Shown here: piece by piece, positions 23,007 to 34,855 of the stretch
Position numbering within the stretch: the stretch's first letter is position 1
Layout of the letters: the number at the start of each line of letters is the position of its first letter
Source: Rana temporaria
Lineage: Eukaryota; Chordata; Amphibia; Anura; Ranidae
Direction of reading: 5' to 3'
Length of the DNA: 64,000 nt
Assembly: GCF_905171775.1 (NCBI RefSeq)
Contig: NC_053491.1
Coordinates: 400,668,838-400,732,837, forward strand
The notes under the pieces: model-generated
The model's input: the letters and a program-made list of their open reading frames with translations, nothing else
The model's database searches: none
Told to the model about the DNA's origin: nothing
Made by a program: the position numbers and the translations under genes

Positions 23007-24120
23007 TGCCGTGTTTTATGCCAATTTACTGTAGCAGTGAAAACAGACAGCTATGTTTCTCTGGAGCAAAAAAAGATGAAAAAAAGACTGATCATAGCAG
23101 ATGGCTGCAGGGACTTCAGAAAATCAGAGAACGGGAAGGGGTGTGCCTAAGGCCTAAACTACAAAGGAGATATTTTTTAGTGGCTTGGTAGCTTCTTCTT
23201 GGCCATATCTTATTTTCTATGCCATAATTTCAATGTGCAGCAAAATGAGAAATCAGTCAACAAGGAGATAAGCTTAAACTATTGAGAGAATACAAATCTA
23301 TCAAGCTATTTAGAGCTAAATCTTACCATACATGTTACAGTATAATTGTTCAATCACCTTAATGTAGTGCAGTGGATCTTCCTAATTGAACATAACATAA
23401 AGTTTAAGTCTAATCTGGTTATTTGACTTGCTGCCCCACCCCCCATGCTAAGCAAACTTTTAAATAAAACTTTCCCATTTGTTCTATATAAAGCAGTGCG
23501 TTAATATACGTTAATATACCTCCTTTAGACCTCAGTCCAGTATTGTCACCTGCTGAATAAATACCCTCTACAGACAGCTCAACTCTCCAATAAGGCATGA
23601 AAGTTTAACTCCTTGGAGCGGGCGCCTGATGGCCCCTTAAGGGGCTTTACATGCAGAAAGTTGTGGTGCGGCTCTCTGATTATGTGACCGCTGTGACAAC
23701 AAATCACGGCAGTGATATGATCAGAAAGCTCCTGATTACTGCTTGCATTTTCCGTTAGCCACCAGTAACTGTACCGGGAACAGGCGTGGTGTGCACTCTC
23801 GGCACATCGCTATTTGCACTATTGCATGCAAATATTCTGCCATGACCGCTGAAAGGACGCATATTTGTGTGGCCGGCGCCAAGGAGCTAATCCACTATAG
23901 TTTTTTATCCGTGTAAAAAGATACAATACACCGATGTTCACAGGTCAAATCAAAGTGTAAATAGACATTTATCTTCTACAACTTTTGTCCACTATAAAGG
24001 CTAGAACTAACTGAGGAAACTTGGGGACGAAGGGCATGATCTAGATAAGGACTAAACCAACTAATCCAAACACAAAGGTAAACTTGATTGTACCTGGAAT
24101 ACAGTAATAACAAATTGTAG
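23005..24120. other. No gene seen; includes a small repeat at about 23607-23893
   Basis: The segment from 'ttaactccttggagcgggc' to 'ggcgccaaggagctaatc' has inverted ends and looks like a worn foldback element of about 285 bp. The rest is unassigned. Confidence 0.45.
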
Positions 24121-24640
24121 TCTGGGCTGGTGCAAGGATTTTTGACACCCTAGGCAAAACCTTATTCTGCCTCCCCCCGGCTCAGCAGTGCCCATCAAAT
24201 GCAGCCTCACCAGCTTCCATCAATAAAGTTTCACTAGTCACTAGTGCCAATCATTTCAGCCTCAGCTGCGCCAATCAAATGCAGCCTCACCAGTGCCCAT
24301 CCAATACAGCCTCACCAGTGCCCATCCAGCTCCAGTGGCATGGACGCAGAGCGGAGAGCGGCCTATACTTGGGTGGTGGGGGGTGCTGTCCAGCCTCGCC
24401 TCCAGTGGTGACACGGACACGTCAGGACGCAGAGCAGAGCAGAACGGCTTTCATGGGGGGGGGGGGGATTGCGGGTGCTGTCCCTAGGCGGCATGTCTTT
24501 GGAGTGTGGGAGGAAACCAGAGCATGCAGAGGAAACCCACACAGACACAGGGAGAACATGCAAACCCCAGGCAAGCTACTGCTGTGTTTGGGCTTTAAAC
24601 CAATGACTCTAGTGCTACTAGGTGGAAGTTCTAACCACAC
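24121..24640 (+). repeat. Interspersed repeat with short tandem units and a conserved vertebrate repeat block
   Basis: After 'gggctggtgcaaggattttt' come about four diverged 25-28-bp units around 'gcccatcaaatgcagcctca'. From 24497 the sequence 'tggagtgtgggaggaaacca' and 'ggagaacatgcaaacccc' matches a motif I know from widely dispersed vertebrate repeats, though I cannot name the family with certainty. A G-run lies at about 24457. Open frames across it are artefacts. Confidence 0.5.
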
Positions 24641-24794
24641 ATGAGTGAATGTCTGTCTGGAGGAGTGGGTATTCCTAGGAAGGCTGCATTTGTATGCAAA
24701 CCAGTTCTGATAATATTAGCTAGCGGCATGGTTTAGGTTTATAGCTTTATATGCATTACATTCCAATTCGCATAGATACAACAGCACAGTATGG

Positions 24795-24963
24795 TGTTGA
24801 TTTACTAAAACTGGAGAGTGAAAAATCTGGTGGAGCTCTGCATAGAAACCAATCAGGTTCCAATTTTTTTGTCAAAGCTTAATTGAACAAGCTGAAGTTA
24901 AAAGCTGCTGCCATGCACAGCTGCACCAAATTTTGCATGCACCAGTTTTAGTAAACCAACCCC
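24795..24963. mobile_element. Foldback MITE, about 169 bp
   Basis: 'gttgatttactaaaactgg' at the left is mirrored by 'ccagttttagtaaaccaac' at the right. Internal mirrored blocks are 'gtggagctctgcat'/'atgcacagctgcac' and 'gcttaattgaacaagctgaa'. It is nearly a full-length palindrome. Confidence 0.82.
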
Positions 24964-25888
24964 ACTGAAAGTTTTTGGAGGGACTTTTCAGTGGCTAAAA
25001 CGATGACAACATATATTTTCTAATAACATATGTTTTCTTAGTATCAAATCATTCTAAAAACCCAGCCAGTAATGAACACTTATAAAAGTGTTATACGATA
25101 ACAAAATCCCAAACATATTAAAATTAAGAACCAAATTGTTCAAGTCGTATGAGAGTGACCCCTATATTTTATCCTGACAAAAAGTATCAAACTCACTGCA
25201 CTGTACTGGCCAGGTGGATTTATTTCATTAAAGCCTTCATAAAATATTAAGTTTAAAGTCTTTCTATAAAGGAGCCCCTTGCCATTACTGGCCCACAGGG
25301 TACAAAGAGAATCCAGTCTTTGTGGATAATAGATTTTGGGGTAGGTCATGATTGGCCGATTTAAACAGGTTGTTTAGTTGGACTTTTATTCTACGTAATT
25401 GCTTGTAAATCTAAATTACATTTCAACATAGTGAGATCTTACTAGTCCCTGGTGCTTGTAACATGTGACCCCAAGTGTTGGATCTGGGAGATTACATTAC
25501 AATGTTTTAGATTGTTGAGATTGTAGGAGGAATTCTGTATGAGGGACTAGTGATGTCATTTATATATTCACAGTGCTTCTGGAACATTACTATACCCCCA
25601 ACCTTCTGAGATGAAAATGAAGGACACCTTAATATAAGGTATGAAGACAAAATAACACACCCCTGCAATACACCAAGTTATGTGGACCATGAAGACTAGA
25701 TACTCAAAAAACAATTTGTTAAAAAAAATATTCACCACTACTAGGTCTATACATCAGACCAAAGAAAAAAAACAAACAAACAATATATACATTTATATAT
25801 TTGGAAGGGGGGTTAGTTTAAAACTTCAGCCAGAGTGAATAGGAATACATCATTATTGTATATTACACAGGAATGTAACTGCAGGAAC
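24964..25888. other. No gene seen
   Basis: About 925 bp of AT-rich sequence without recognised repeat ends. Confidence 0.45.
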
Positions 25889-26328
25889 TTAAAGCGGTTG
25901 TATACCCGCAACAATTTTTTATTTTTTTTACACCTGAAAGGCAAAAGGCATAATGAGCTAGTATGCACCGCATACTAGCTCATTATGAAATACTTACCTT
26001 GGAACGAGGTGTGGAGAACTTACCTGGTCCACGCCGAGCAAGTGTCTTCTGGGTATCGCCGCTCCAGCGCTGCGATTGGCTGGAGCAGCGATGTCGTCAC
26101 TCCCGCTTATGCGCACGGGAGACTGCATTCCGGCAAGGTCCGGCGGCTGCTGGGCCTCTAGCCGAGGATCCCCGCTGAGCATGCGCCGCTGCAATCAGCC
26201 GCGCATTGCGAGGGGAATATCTCCTAAACCGTACAGGTTTAGGAGATATTCTTTATACCTACAGGTAAGCCTTATTATAGGCTTACCTGTAGGTAAAAGT
26301 GGTAGTACAGAGTTTACTACCACTTTAA
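25889..26328. mobile_element. Foldback element (TTAAAGCGGTTGTA type, 440 bp)
   Basis: The ends are 'ttaaagcggttgta' and 'tactaccactttaa'. Two long perfect hairpins lie inside: 'cataatgagctagtatgc' mirrored at 25950-25985, and 'ctacaggtaagcctta' mirrored by 'taggcttacctgtag' at 26258-26293. The central part is GC-rich. Confidence 0.78.
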
Positions 26329-26612
26329 GCTGTCATTGGTAGGCCTGATTTTCAAGGAAACTTCTAATGGCTTTTAGCTGTATTCTTGAATGAGAAAAAA
26401 TATGTAATTTTTCTTATTGGGGAATGGAACAACTGTTGGTTTTCTGAGCCAATAAAGCACACTGATATCTTTTCACCAAGATACATTGTGCATATTGTAA
26501 AAACTCAATGCAAGGTTATAAAAGTTGGTTGTGCGCACATTTAAAAGATGTCATTAAAGCAACACGTTGCACTTTTTGTAAGTGTAAATTCAAGGATTCC
26601 TCATTCCATTCA

Positions 26613-27044
26613 TATTTATCGGCGTATACAGCGCACTTTTTTCAGGGCAAAATAGTGGGTGCGCGATATACGCCGATACCCGCTTTCCCGTGCCGAGTTT
26701 GAATACTGCGCTGGCATATACCGAGCCCAGTACAGGACGTGAGTGCGAGAGTAGCCGAGCCTGCCCGACTATACACGAGTGCACTGCGCTCGGTATATGC
26801 GGCGCAGTATTCAAACTTGCCGCGGGAAAGCGGGGAGCGAGCGGGGAGGACGCCACAGAAGGACGCCGGACCCGACGAAGAGGACACCCGAAGCCGCAGA
26901 CGGACGCCGGACCCGACGAGGCCGCGGATGGACGCCACACAAGACACCAAAACTGTAAGTACAAAAATCTTTTTTCCACAGGAATGCGGGTCCACTTTAG
27001 GGGTGAGCGCTATACGCCGGAGCGCGCAATACCCCGATAAATAC
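26613..27044. mobile_element. Foldback element with 'atttatcggcgtata' ends (about 430 bp)
   Basis: The left end 'tatttatcggcgtatacagc' is opposed by 'gcaataccccgataaata' at the right. A second inverted pair, 'gccgagtttgaatactgcgc' and 'gcgcagtattcaaacttgcc', lies inside and would form a large stem. It is non-coding. The terminal motif is one I recognise from a DNA transposon family found in many vertebrates, but I cannot give its name. Confidence 0.72.
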
Positions 27045-27753
27045 GGTAATTTATTTAGTTAACTGTTCTTCAAGGGATAACATATTATAAGTGCATATGT
27101 TAAATTATGTTTACAGTGTTTACCTTGAAGGCATTTTTAATGTGACTATGACCATTTTACTGTACCTACCTACTCTTCCATATTTTAGTGTGATGCGACA
27201 TAGGGGAGAGAATGGACAGAGGGGCAGCAGGACTGATTTGAGGAACAGGCCTGGAAAGGGTTATATCTGGGTCATTGAGTGGTAAAGGGGCGTAGTCTTA
27301 CCTTATTGGATGTAGTAGGTCAGTTGAGCAGGGAGGAGCCGCAAAGGGGGTCCGTGCAAGAGATGCCAAGCGTTCATTCTGGAAAGTTCAGTTGAAGAGG
27401 TAACTTCCCTCCCTCCCCGGAATCCTGGGTTTTTTAGGTATTAGGGGTTGTGGGTTTTTATTTTGGGTTATGATTTATTGGTAAGTAAAGTACTTAAAAA
27501 AAAAAAAAAAGGAGGAGGAATCATTGTCACAGCAGTTTGGTGGGTCAGGGGGTCTTTGGGGGGGGGTCAATATGTAACTATATTGTTACAAAATTGGGGG
27601 CCCATCTAAGGTATAGTTCTTCCACCTGGTTGGTTATTGGTGGTCATCTTAGGAGCGAGGTCCCCTGGGAAAAATGTAAGAAGGTCGTAACGTCTTTGAG
27701 CCGGTTGGAGTGTGGCTAAGGACATGGGCAATTAAAGTTATAAAGTGTGCCTG
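27045..27753. other. No gene seen
   Basis: About 700 bp. It includes a short A-run at 27494 and a G-run near 27555. No gene or repeat ends. Confidence 0.45.
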
Positions 27754-28189
27754 AGGCCGGGTTCGCACTGGTACGACAAACGCTCCGATATTAGGAGCTA
27801 ATGTCGCATGACGTATGAAAATCAATGCTTCCCTATGAGAGCCGACTTTGATCCTGCACTACTTTGGTCCGACTTTGATCCTACTTCAGCCCATTGAATA
27901 TCATTGAAGTCGGATGAAAGTAGGATCCTTGTCCTAACCATCGGACTTGTGGCATCCGACATTGTGATTACAGCAGCAGTAAAAGGAATTTATCTCACAC
28001 TGGGTTTGTTTTGATTGGTCAAAGAACAAGACTAACAGACTATCACAAAGTCGGATCAAAGTAGTATTCTGTTCATGAAAGTCGAATGAATGTCGGACCA
28101 ATGTAGGATCAATGTAGGACTGATGTCACAGAGCAAACTAGGATATGAAAGTCGTACTACTGTCGTGTAGTATAGTGTGAACCCAGCCT
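27754..28189. mobile_element. Foldback MITE, about 436 bp
   Basis: The ends 'gaggccgggttcgcactgg' and 'tagtgtgaacccagcctta' are inverted repeats. The interior contains many copies of 'gtcgga' and 'tcggac' in both orientations. No open frame of interest. Confidence 0.75.
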
Positions 28190-28299
28190 TAAGGACAACC
28201 AAAGACCCCTTCTTGGTTGCATTGTTGATTGTTGAATTGTTTTAAGTGATGTTATTTATTCATTTGTTAATAAAAGGTCTGCTGTGGCCATTTAAACCC

Positions 28300-28505
28300 A
28301 TGTCATGCAGTTTCGTGTCGTTATTTAGAATGGTTAAATGGCCAAAGTTGACGAATCTTATAGTCAGCTCTATTTGTGGGGAAAAAAAAGACATCAATTT
28401 TGTTTGGGAGCCACGTCGCACCACCGCGCAATTGTCAGTTAAAGCGACACAAAAAGTGGCCTGGTCTTTGGCCAGCCAAATGGTCCGGGGGGGCTTAAGT
28501 GGTTA
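28300..28505 (+). repeat. Right-end fragment of the 'ttaaccactt' repeat family
   Basis: It ends 'gggggcttaagtggttaa', the same terminus as at 37229-37238 and 62394-62408. Only about 200 bp remain. Confidence 0.5.
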
Positions 28506-28529
28506 AAAGCCAATCGAAAACTTACACCT

Positions 28530-28812
28530 ATAGCAAGCTAGAGAGGAATATCTGCCTCAGAAACAAAGAGTAATATCTCTGTACCTGAGGCAGATGTTAC
28601 TGGATGTCCCGAAGTCATCCCGAGATGTTTGGTGCTCCTAAGCCTGGTGTGCCTGTTGGAAGACAGAAGAAAGCTAGTCAGAGGCAGTGGTGACCAGCAT
28701 AGAACACGGAAGAAGAAGTCATCTGGTGTTCCTCTGTCTTCTAACGGTAATGCCAGGTTTAGGAGCACTGAACATCTCGGGACCACCACAGATGACTTTG
28801 GGACATCCATTC
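28530..28812. repeat. Foldback repeat, about 280 bp
   Basis: 'ggatgtcccgaagtcatc' (28603) is mirrored by 'gatgactttgggacatcc' (28791-28808), with further mirrored blocks 'cccgagatgtttggtgctcc' and 'ggagcactgaacatctcggg'. An adjacent small palindrome 'atctgcctcag'...'ctgaggcagat' lies at 28550-28595. Confidence 0.65.
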
Positions 28813-29049
28813 AGGCTTATCTGCTACGCTTATACTGGCACCCCAGTGTGTTCCCTTTATGGTCACATTGCTTTGCATATCCTTTAGCAACTGAAATTGT
28901 TCTTGTAAATGAGTTTTAACGGTATTGTTATCTGTTTGGCTGGAGTTGCCCTTTAATAGAATAAGGTATTATTATACGCAAATCGTGTTATCTACACATA
29001 GTACTCATAGATTTAAATAAACAGGCAATAAACTAAGTCTAACAGACAT

Positions 29050-29470
29050 GCTGCCAGCAAAAGGTTAATCAGAGGGTCATTGTTCTTTTCTTTCATCCAC
29101 CAGTCCTGTTCTCAGGTTTAATTACTGCTGAGCATCAGAGTATTCCACGCTGCGGACACATTAATTTGCTTCTCACTCGCTTTGATTAGACTTTGAATTG
29201 TTTACTGTTGAAGTAATTACTCCCTGGCATATTTAATAGGTGTAGAAGATTGTTATCTTTGGCACAAGGTAAAAAAAAAAGCCTCTTCGGAAACTTAAAA
29301 GACCCTTCCACTCTGTCCAAAGTTCACGCCTGCCGCAGAGAGCAATTTGTGAGTCATCAGTCTGGAGGTAGGGCAGCAATCCAACAAAATGATTTTTTAA
29401 TGTTAATAACCAACTGCAATCAGCGAGTTTTACACAAATGAACGCTGCAATTTCCTCCTGAGGAAATTAA
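29050..29470. promoter_or_regulatory. Candidate conserved non-coding element
   Basis: About 420 bp without repeat ends or coding frames. It differs in texture from the flanking repeats and contains several homeodomain-like cores ('ttaatttgc', 'tgattag', 'gtaattac', 'ttaataac') and a 'tgagtcatc' AP-1-like site. This is only a pattern impression: conservation cannot be assessed from one sequence. Confidence 0.3.
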
Positions 29471-29639
29471 CCTTTTTTGGATGCAGCTTCTTATTCTGTT
29501 TCAAGATATTTAATTATATAAACTTGTGTTTGTTTATGGGGACTTTATTACTGGTTACATGGGACTTTGCTATATTCAACAAATTGTTTAGGTGTCAGGA
29601 CAAATATTTAAAGCTGAATTTAGTTATGATCGTTAATGC

Positions 29640-30740
29640 ATATTCCCATTGGTCCATATTCGACCAATGCAAGTATGCATGATGGATGCACTAAGCAGGC
29701 TAGACACTGAGCCATGAGGAGGTAGAAAAGAACAGTCAAAAGACCTGCGTAACAAGATACTACCACTCCTATTACCGGTCTCAGAGGAGGATTTTCTGTG
29801 GAGACCCTGAGGAGCCTGGAGGTCGGAGGATCCAGTATAACCTCTGCAGAGGTTTATATCTGCAAAGGCGATTTTAGACCTTACACTCTGAGGTCCTACG
29901 GTTCTGGTAAGGGTCCCCCCTTTACTACTCTGTGTGGCACTGGAGAATATTTCATCGCTGTGGTGGTGAATGACAGCTCTACTTCCTGTCTTAGACACAT
30001 CTATCAGTGTATACTTGAAGTTCTGATGTTTCCTCCCTCTCATTGGACTGTTTATTACTGTATTCATTTGGAACAATCCTTGTGTGTGGATACACTCTGA
30101 TCTGTTTGGAATATACTGGCTGTCCTGCCTTGGACACTTATTATCAACAATTATTTATTTATTTTTACACTTGTATGTTGTTTGGCACTATTGTTGCTAG
30201 TTTTTTATTTTCACAGGCAGATATCTTGCGATATAGATGTACGCTCATTCAATTATCTGCTGTTGAGTTGTTTCACAGTCTTCATTCATTGGTTATCAAT
30301 GTCATTTTCACTTATCCAAATTTTTTCATTTATTTGGTATCACTTAGCGCAACTATTTGTTTGTTTTTATGCATATTTCATTGAAAGGAAGGTTTGCCGC
30401 TCTCAAAGCCCTGAACCTTCTGGAAACCCCCACCGTATAGTGAACTCACAGGTGCTGGCTTTGCATAAGCCTGTAGAAGAAAAGACATCCTGGAGGGCCG
30501 CACACTGTTGGAGGCATCTTTATTAATAAAATTAAATCCAGTACAGTCACTTCATGTGTGGAGGAAACAGGGACAAGTATCTGACGCGTTTCACATCATT
30601 TGATGCTTGGTAATAGCTAGACTAAGCATCAAATGATGTGAAACGCGCCAGTTGCTTGTTAATAAAGATGCCTCCAACAGTATACGGCCATCCAGGATGT
30701 CTTTTCTTATGCATATTCCATACCTGAGGGTCCACTGGGG
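29640..30740. repeat. Probable Penelope-like terminal sequence with an inverted pair
   Basis: From about 30460 to 30712 two related arms face each other. The left has 'aagacatcctggagggccgc', 'ggaggcatctttattaa' and 'tgacgcgtttcacatcattt'. The right has 'aaatgatgtgaaacgcgcca', 'ttaataaagatgcctcc' and 'catccaggatgtcttttctt'. The 'gtgaaacgcg' block preceded by a small stem resembles the 3' half of the hammerhead motif in Penelope-like terminal repeats, but no complete catalytic core is present. The 750 bp to the left lacks a domain I can identify. Confidence 0.45.
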
Positions 30741-30758
30741 AATGTGGCAATCATTTAA

Positions 30759-30971
30759 TGCCCCGTACACACAATCAGGCTTTTGCCCGGCCAAACTCAC
30801 ATCAGAATAAAGACGGAATTCCATTGGAGTAAAACAGAACATGTTCTCTATCTAAACGCTGATGGAATTCCTCGGAAAAAAGTCCGATGGGGCATACACA
30901 CAGTTTGAATTTCCGATGGAAAAAGTCAGTCGGACCTTGTCCATTGGAAATTCCGATTGTGTGTACGGGGC
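30759..30971. mobile_element. Short foldback element flanked by TTAA (213 bp)
   Basis: The inverted ends are 'gccccgtacacacaatc' and 'gattgtgtgtacggggc'. 'ttaa' sits directly outside both (30755-30758 and 30972-30975), as expected for TTAA-targeting (piggyBac-like) transposition. The interior has mirrored 'tcagaataaagacgga' and 'tggaattcc' blocks. It is related to the larger elements at 31566 and 40196. Confidence 0.7.
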
Positions 30972-30975
30972 TTAA

Positions 30976-31565
30976 GTAGTCTGTGCTACTACAGTGATAG
31001 TCACTATCTCCCGGGTCCTGAGCTGAGCACTGCCACCATTCACAGTATGAGATGAAGTGTGTCAACCCACCTCGTACATCTCATACACCTTGCATTCATT
31101 GAAAAAAGTTACAAAACAAATGGAGGTAGTGTCCTGTGAGTGACCCCCTGTGATCGTTGTGTGTAGGGGATGCAGCTCGGCATAGGACCTTAAAGATAGC
31201 AGCTATCTGTGTAGAACGTGCAAACTACTAAAGGCCCTCAGGTATGAGATATGCATACTTACATTGGTTCAATGGAGTTGAGCTGCTTTTAAGGGTTTTT
31301 ACAATCAATCGTTCATTTATTTTTTATTTTGGATAGGGTAGAGAGGGACTAGGGTTTCCGCCAGGTAATTTTATTAATGCCTGTGTCACCATTAAATACA
31401 TTTTCCTTCATTTAATTTCTTAGTGACACCCTGTGAATTAGGATATCAACAGGTACCAAGATATTACAGAGAGCTATAAAAACCTGACAGAGGCTCAAAC
31501 TTTTTTCCCACAATATCCTATCCAAATAGGATATTTACAAACATGTAAAGACTAACCTTATGGAC
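30976..31565. other. No gene seen
   Basis: About 590 bp with no recognisable feature. Confidence 0.45.
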
Positions 31566-31922
31566 TTTTTTCATCGGAAATTCCGATCATGTGTGGGCCC
31601 CATCGGACTTTTTTCCATCGGTGTTTAGAAATAGAATATGTTTTATTTTTTTCCGATGAAAAAAAAAAACTATAGGAAATTCCTATCGTCTGTGTGCAAC
31701 TCCGACAGGGAAAAATCCCACACATGCTCAGAATCAAGTCGACGCATGCTCGGAAGCATTGAACTTTATTTTTCTCGGCTCGTCGTAGTGTTTTACGTCT
31801 CCGCGTTTTGGACGGTCGGAATTTGGTCTGACATGGTGTATGTAAGACAGCTTGAATGGAATTCCGATGAAAAATTCCATTGTATTTTAGGACATCGGAA
31901 ATTCCGATCGTGTGTACGGGGC
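31566..31922 (+). mobile_element. Left-truncated member of the 'cgatcgtgtgtac' foldback family
   Basis: Order of blocks: 'cgatcatgtgtgggcccc', 'cacacatgctcagaatcaag', 'cgacgcatgctcgg', 'ctcgtcgtagtgttttacg', 'gacggtcgg', then the right end 'ccgatcgtgtgtacgggg'. The same order is seen at 40196-40611. The left terminus is missing. Confidence 0.65.
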
Positions 31923-33343
31923 AATCGGTGTTTGTAGCATCATCCTATGACTAATCATTCTAACTACCTGCCTGTACTCAAGGTATCCTAAGCAGTTCTA
32001 TGCAGTTTTAACTTTTCAGAACGTGAAGGATATGTGCCCCTCATCATATCACAAAATACAATTAAGCAGACCTTTGGTTTCAGGTGCAAAGCATCTTCTG
32101 TATTCATCTTTTTACAGATTTAAATAAGGTTGCAGCATTTTTGCTAGATAACAGTGAACATGAGCATTCATCAGACAGAACAGCCTAGTTTTCAGATAAG
32201 GGCATGTCTGCTGTGCTTTTGAGACACTGGCTCACGTTGGGATTGCCAGTACAAACTCCTCCTAATGAGTTTGTATATGAACTACTGCAGTTCAAAATGT
32301 TATCTAACATAAGTTAATTAAATGTTTAAAGTTTTTTTATATTAACCTTGAAATCTGATAAATAACCTTAGTTCTTTTTTTTAAGTTTGGATTGAGTGGG
32401 AAAAGGTTAAAACCCCTCTTAACTTTTGATTTAGCTGTTTCTTTTTACTTTTTGGCCAAGAACACTATAGAAAGGTGAGGGGAAAATCTTGCAAAGACGT
32501 TTGTCATTGGAACAGGTGTCTTTGCTGGAAATTTTCCCCTCTATTTCTATTTCTCCCTAATGAAATTATTTGCAAATACAAGAAAATAAGACAATGGTAA
32601 AATCACTCTGCCCCACTTAGACTGAGCATGATAGTATGCATGTAAGCCCGTAGTACATGTACAGAAAATCCATAACAAGAATCCAAAATAACAAACCCAA
32701 ATAACATTATACAAGTATACCATGAGTTGTAAAAATAATTAAACAATACTTCGCTCAGTGACCCCAAGCCCAGGTGTCAAAGAGCACCAATGCTGTAGTC
32801 TAATCATCAATGGGACAGGGAATACACATCTACACAAAACCCAAGAAGGAAGAAAAGAAACAAAAATAATGAATAATGAACATCTGAGAAAAAAAAACAA
32901 CCCCAAAAAAACAAGTAACGAGACCAAGGAACCTCGATGAGGATATGGTATATTTGACTGAGAGGTGGTAATTGGCACATTAATATATTGTAATCTCAAA
33001 CTGCCTCTTAGCGACCGCCCACTTTAGATATTCTACGGAAGGGCAGCAGATAACCTACCTGGTACGTGATCTGACACTTATGGGTCTAGGGCGCACACCG
33101 CCGCCGACCCGCTCCAGCTGTGATTCGACATGCCAGGACCCACCAATCATTTAAGAGAAAGGCAGAACAATGGTCTGCCTATGTAAACAAGGCAGATCGC
33201 CATTCTGTGAGATGGAAATGTGCTGATCCTGTGTTCCTGCTAAACAAGAACACAAATCTTTACATTCCCCCAGTCAAAGGACATTCCCCACAGTTAGTAA
33301 TCACTCCCAGGGAACACATTTAACCCTTTGATTGCCCCTGATG
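31923..33343. other. No gene seen; short foldback at 32476-32543
   Basis: Mostly AT-rich DNA. At 32476-32543 'gaggggaaaatcttgcaaag' is mirrored by 'ctttgctggaaattttcccc' around a 20-base spacer. The part from 33120 to 33320 has short blocks ('ggcagatcgcc', 'aacaagaacacaaa', 'tacattccccc') that resemble those near 22130-22210, probably remnants of the same repeat class. Confidence 0.45.
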
Positions 33344-33880
33344 TTAAAGTGGATGTAAACCCGAAAATGTTTTATTTATTTTTTGATGTCACAATGTAGA
33401 GTATAAGATTTCCTATCATCTGTGCCCAGTCTTGCCACACAGAGTTAATCCAGCTCTGAGCAATCCTCTTTTATTGTTCAGTGAAATAAAACGGACCAAC
33501 AGAGAAAAACCTTAGTCCGTTCCGCCCCCTTGCTATGAATGACAGGTCATTTACATATCTCATGCACTAGCCTGGAGACAGCCATTATTTTTTTAATTCC
33601 AACCCCCACTCCTTTTCTGAAGTCATGTGGTTACTTTTCTGGATTTTGACTGGATGTTAGTGATCATAGCAGAATTTAGTGTAATGGGGAGTGTAGAGGT
33701 GGGCGTGGAGTCTACTGACATCACGACTCCACCCACAGAGCTCCAGACAACAGATCCACCCACAGAATCTGCAGTTTTTCAGTTCTTATACAGACACAGG
33801 GGAGACATTTGACAGGCAAGGATACATATAGATTAGCACTATGGCAGTAGTTTAGAAAGGATAAAAACATAATTGTTAAA
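33344..33880 (+). repeat. Left part of a TTAAAGTGGATGTAAACCC-type element
   Basis: It starts 'ttaaagtggatgtaaaccc', the mirror of the end at 41463-41481 and similar to that at 5100. A right end could not be found, so the extent is a guess. Confidence 0.4.
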
Positions 33881-34759
33881 CAACCCGTCCTGTGCCAATA
33901 CCTTTAATTCCTTTCTAAAGGGTGCATAGCCAACGGTGATGCCATGATAAAAATGTAGAAAAAAACTTAAACTCAACTAAACTTTTTACTGCAGTCATAT
34001 ATTAAACAAATCTAAATACAAAAAGAATCATACAATTAAACTTTTTTTCTGAGGTCATGCAGTATTTTCCAAAATCCAGATACAAAAAAAATAAACACTT
34101 AGTGGCTATTGAAGGAATTATTTGAACAGAGCGCTATTTGATCATATAACAGCTTATGGTCAATATATTCCAGATAGAGGCTGGGTTATTTCTCTGCACA
34201 TGATTGGAGGTGTTGGAGTTAACTTTATAGAGTGCTTACAAATCAATTCTCAAGTGTGGAAGACTGGATATTCACTGCAGGGTGTGATGTAGTTCACTAT
34301 TTAGGACACTGCTTATGGACAGTTTATTTGATAGATTTTGATGAGAGATCGAACATCACTTTTTAAATTGGCCAGGGTATGGACAATCTGCACTTTACTT
34401 TGTTGAATATTTGATATAATTGTTTGAAGATCCATCGGTCATAGATTGGTTTGCACATTGGCACCTTATATATGGCACTTTACTTGTATGCTTTATTTGT
34501 TTTGTTTCACATATTGGTTTGCATATGAAAACAAGGACTTTACATGAGGCACTTTATTTACAGTATGTGCTTTATTGATTTGTACATCTTGTTTGGGTAT
34601 TATTCACAGTTTGGTTTGTGCAGGGACAGTCTGTTTTACACACAGTGTTTCACACTGTATGTGTTGTTACATTCAATCTCATTATAGTGTATGGATATAG
34701 TGCTACACATTATTTTTGAGTGTTTTAAAAAAAAACATTTCGCCAGCCTTTTACTGAGG
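33881..34759. other. No gene seen
   Basis: About 880 bp, with a run of 'cactttactt' and 'gcactttattt' phrases at 34380-34590 that gives it a weak repetitive texture. Unassigned. Confidence 0.4.

Positions 34760-34852
<93 letters not shown>
34760..34852. repeat. (TA)n microsatellite, about 93 bp
   Basis: Uninterrupted TA dinucleotides; a source of spurious 'IYIYIY' frames on both strands. Confidence 0.97.

Positions 34853-34855
<3 letters not shown>

Noticed and set aside
22913..23191. Open frames with (IY)n peptides here and at 34636-34902 and 6055-6273
   Set aside because: They are translations of TA microsatellites with no flanking homology.
25963..26342. GC-rich open frames here, and similar ones at 26590-27062, 17255-18014 and 39532-39904
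   Set aside because: They lie inside foldback elements whose palindromic, CpG-containing sequence keeps frames open on both strands. No domain.
29798..30526. Overlapping open frames at 29798-30100, 30043-30384 and 30182-30526
   Set aside because: No recognised motif; composition follows an interspersed repeat. Kept only as part of a probable Penelope-like terminal region.
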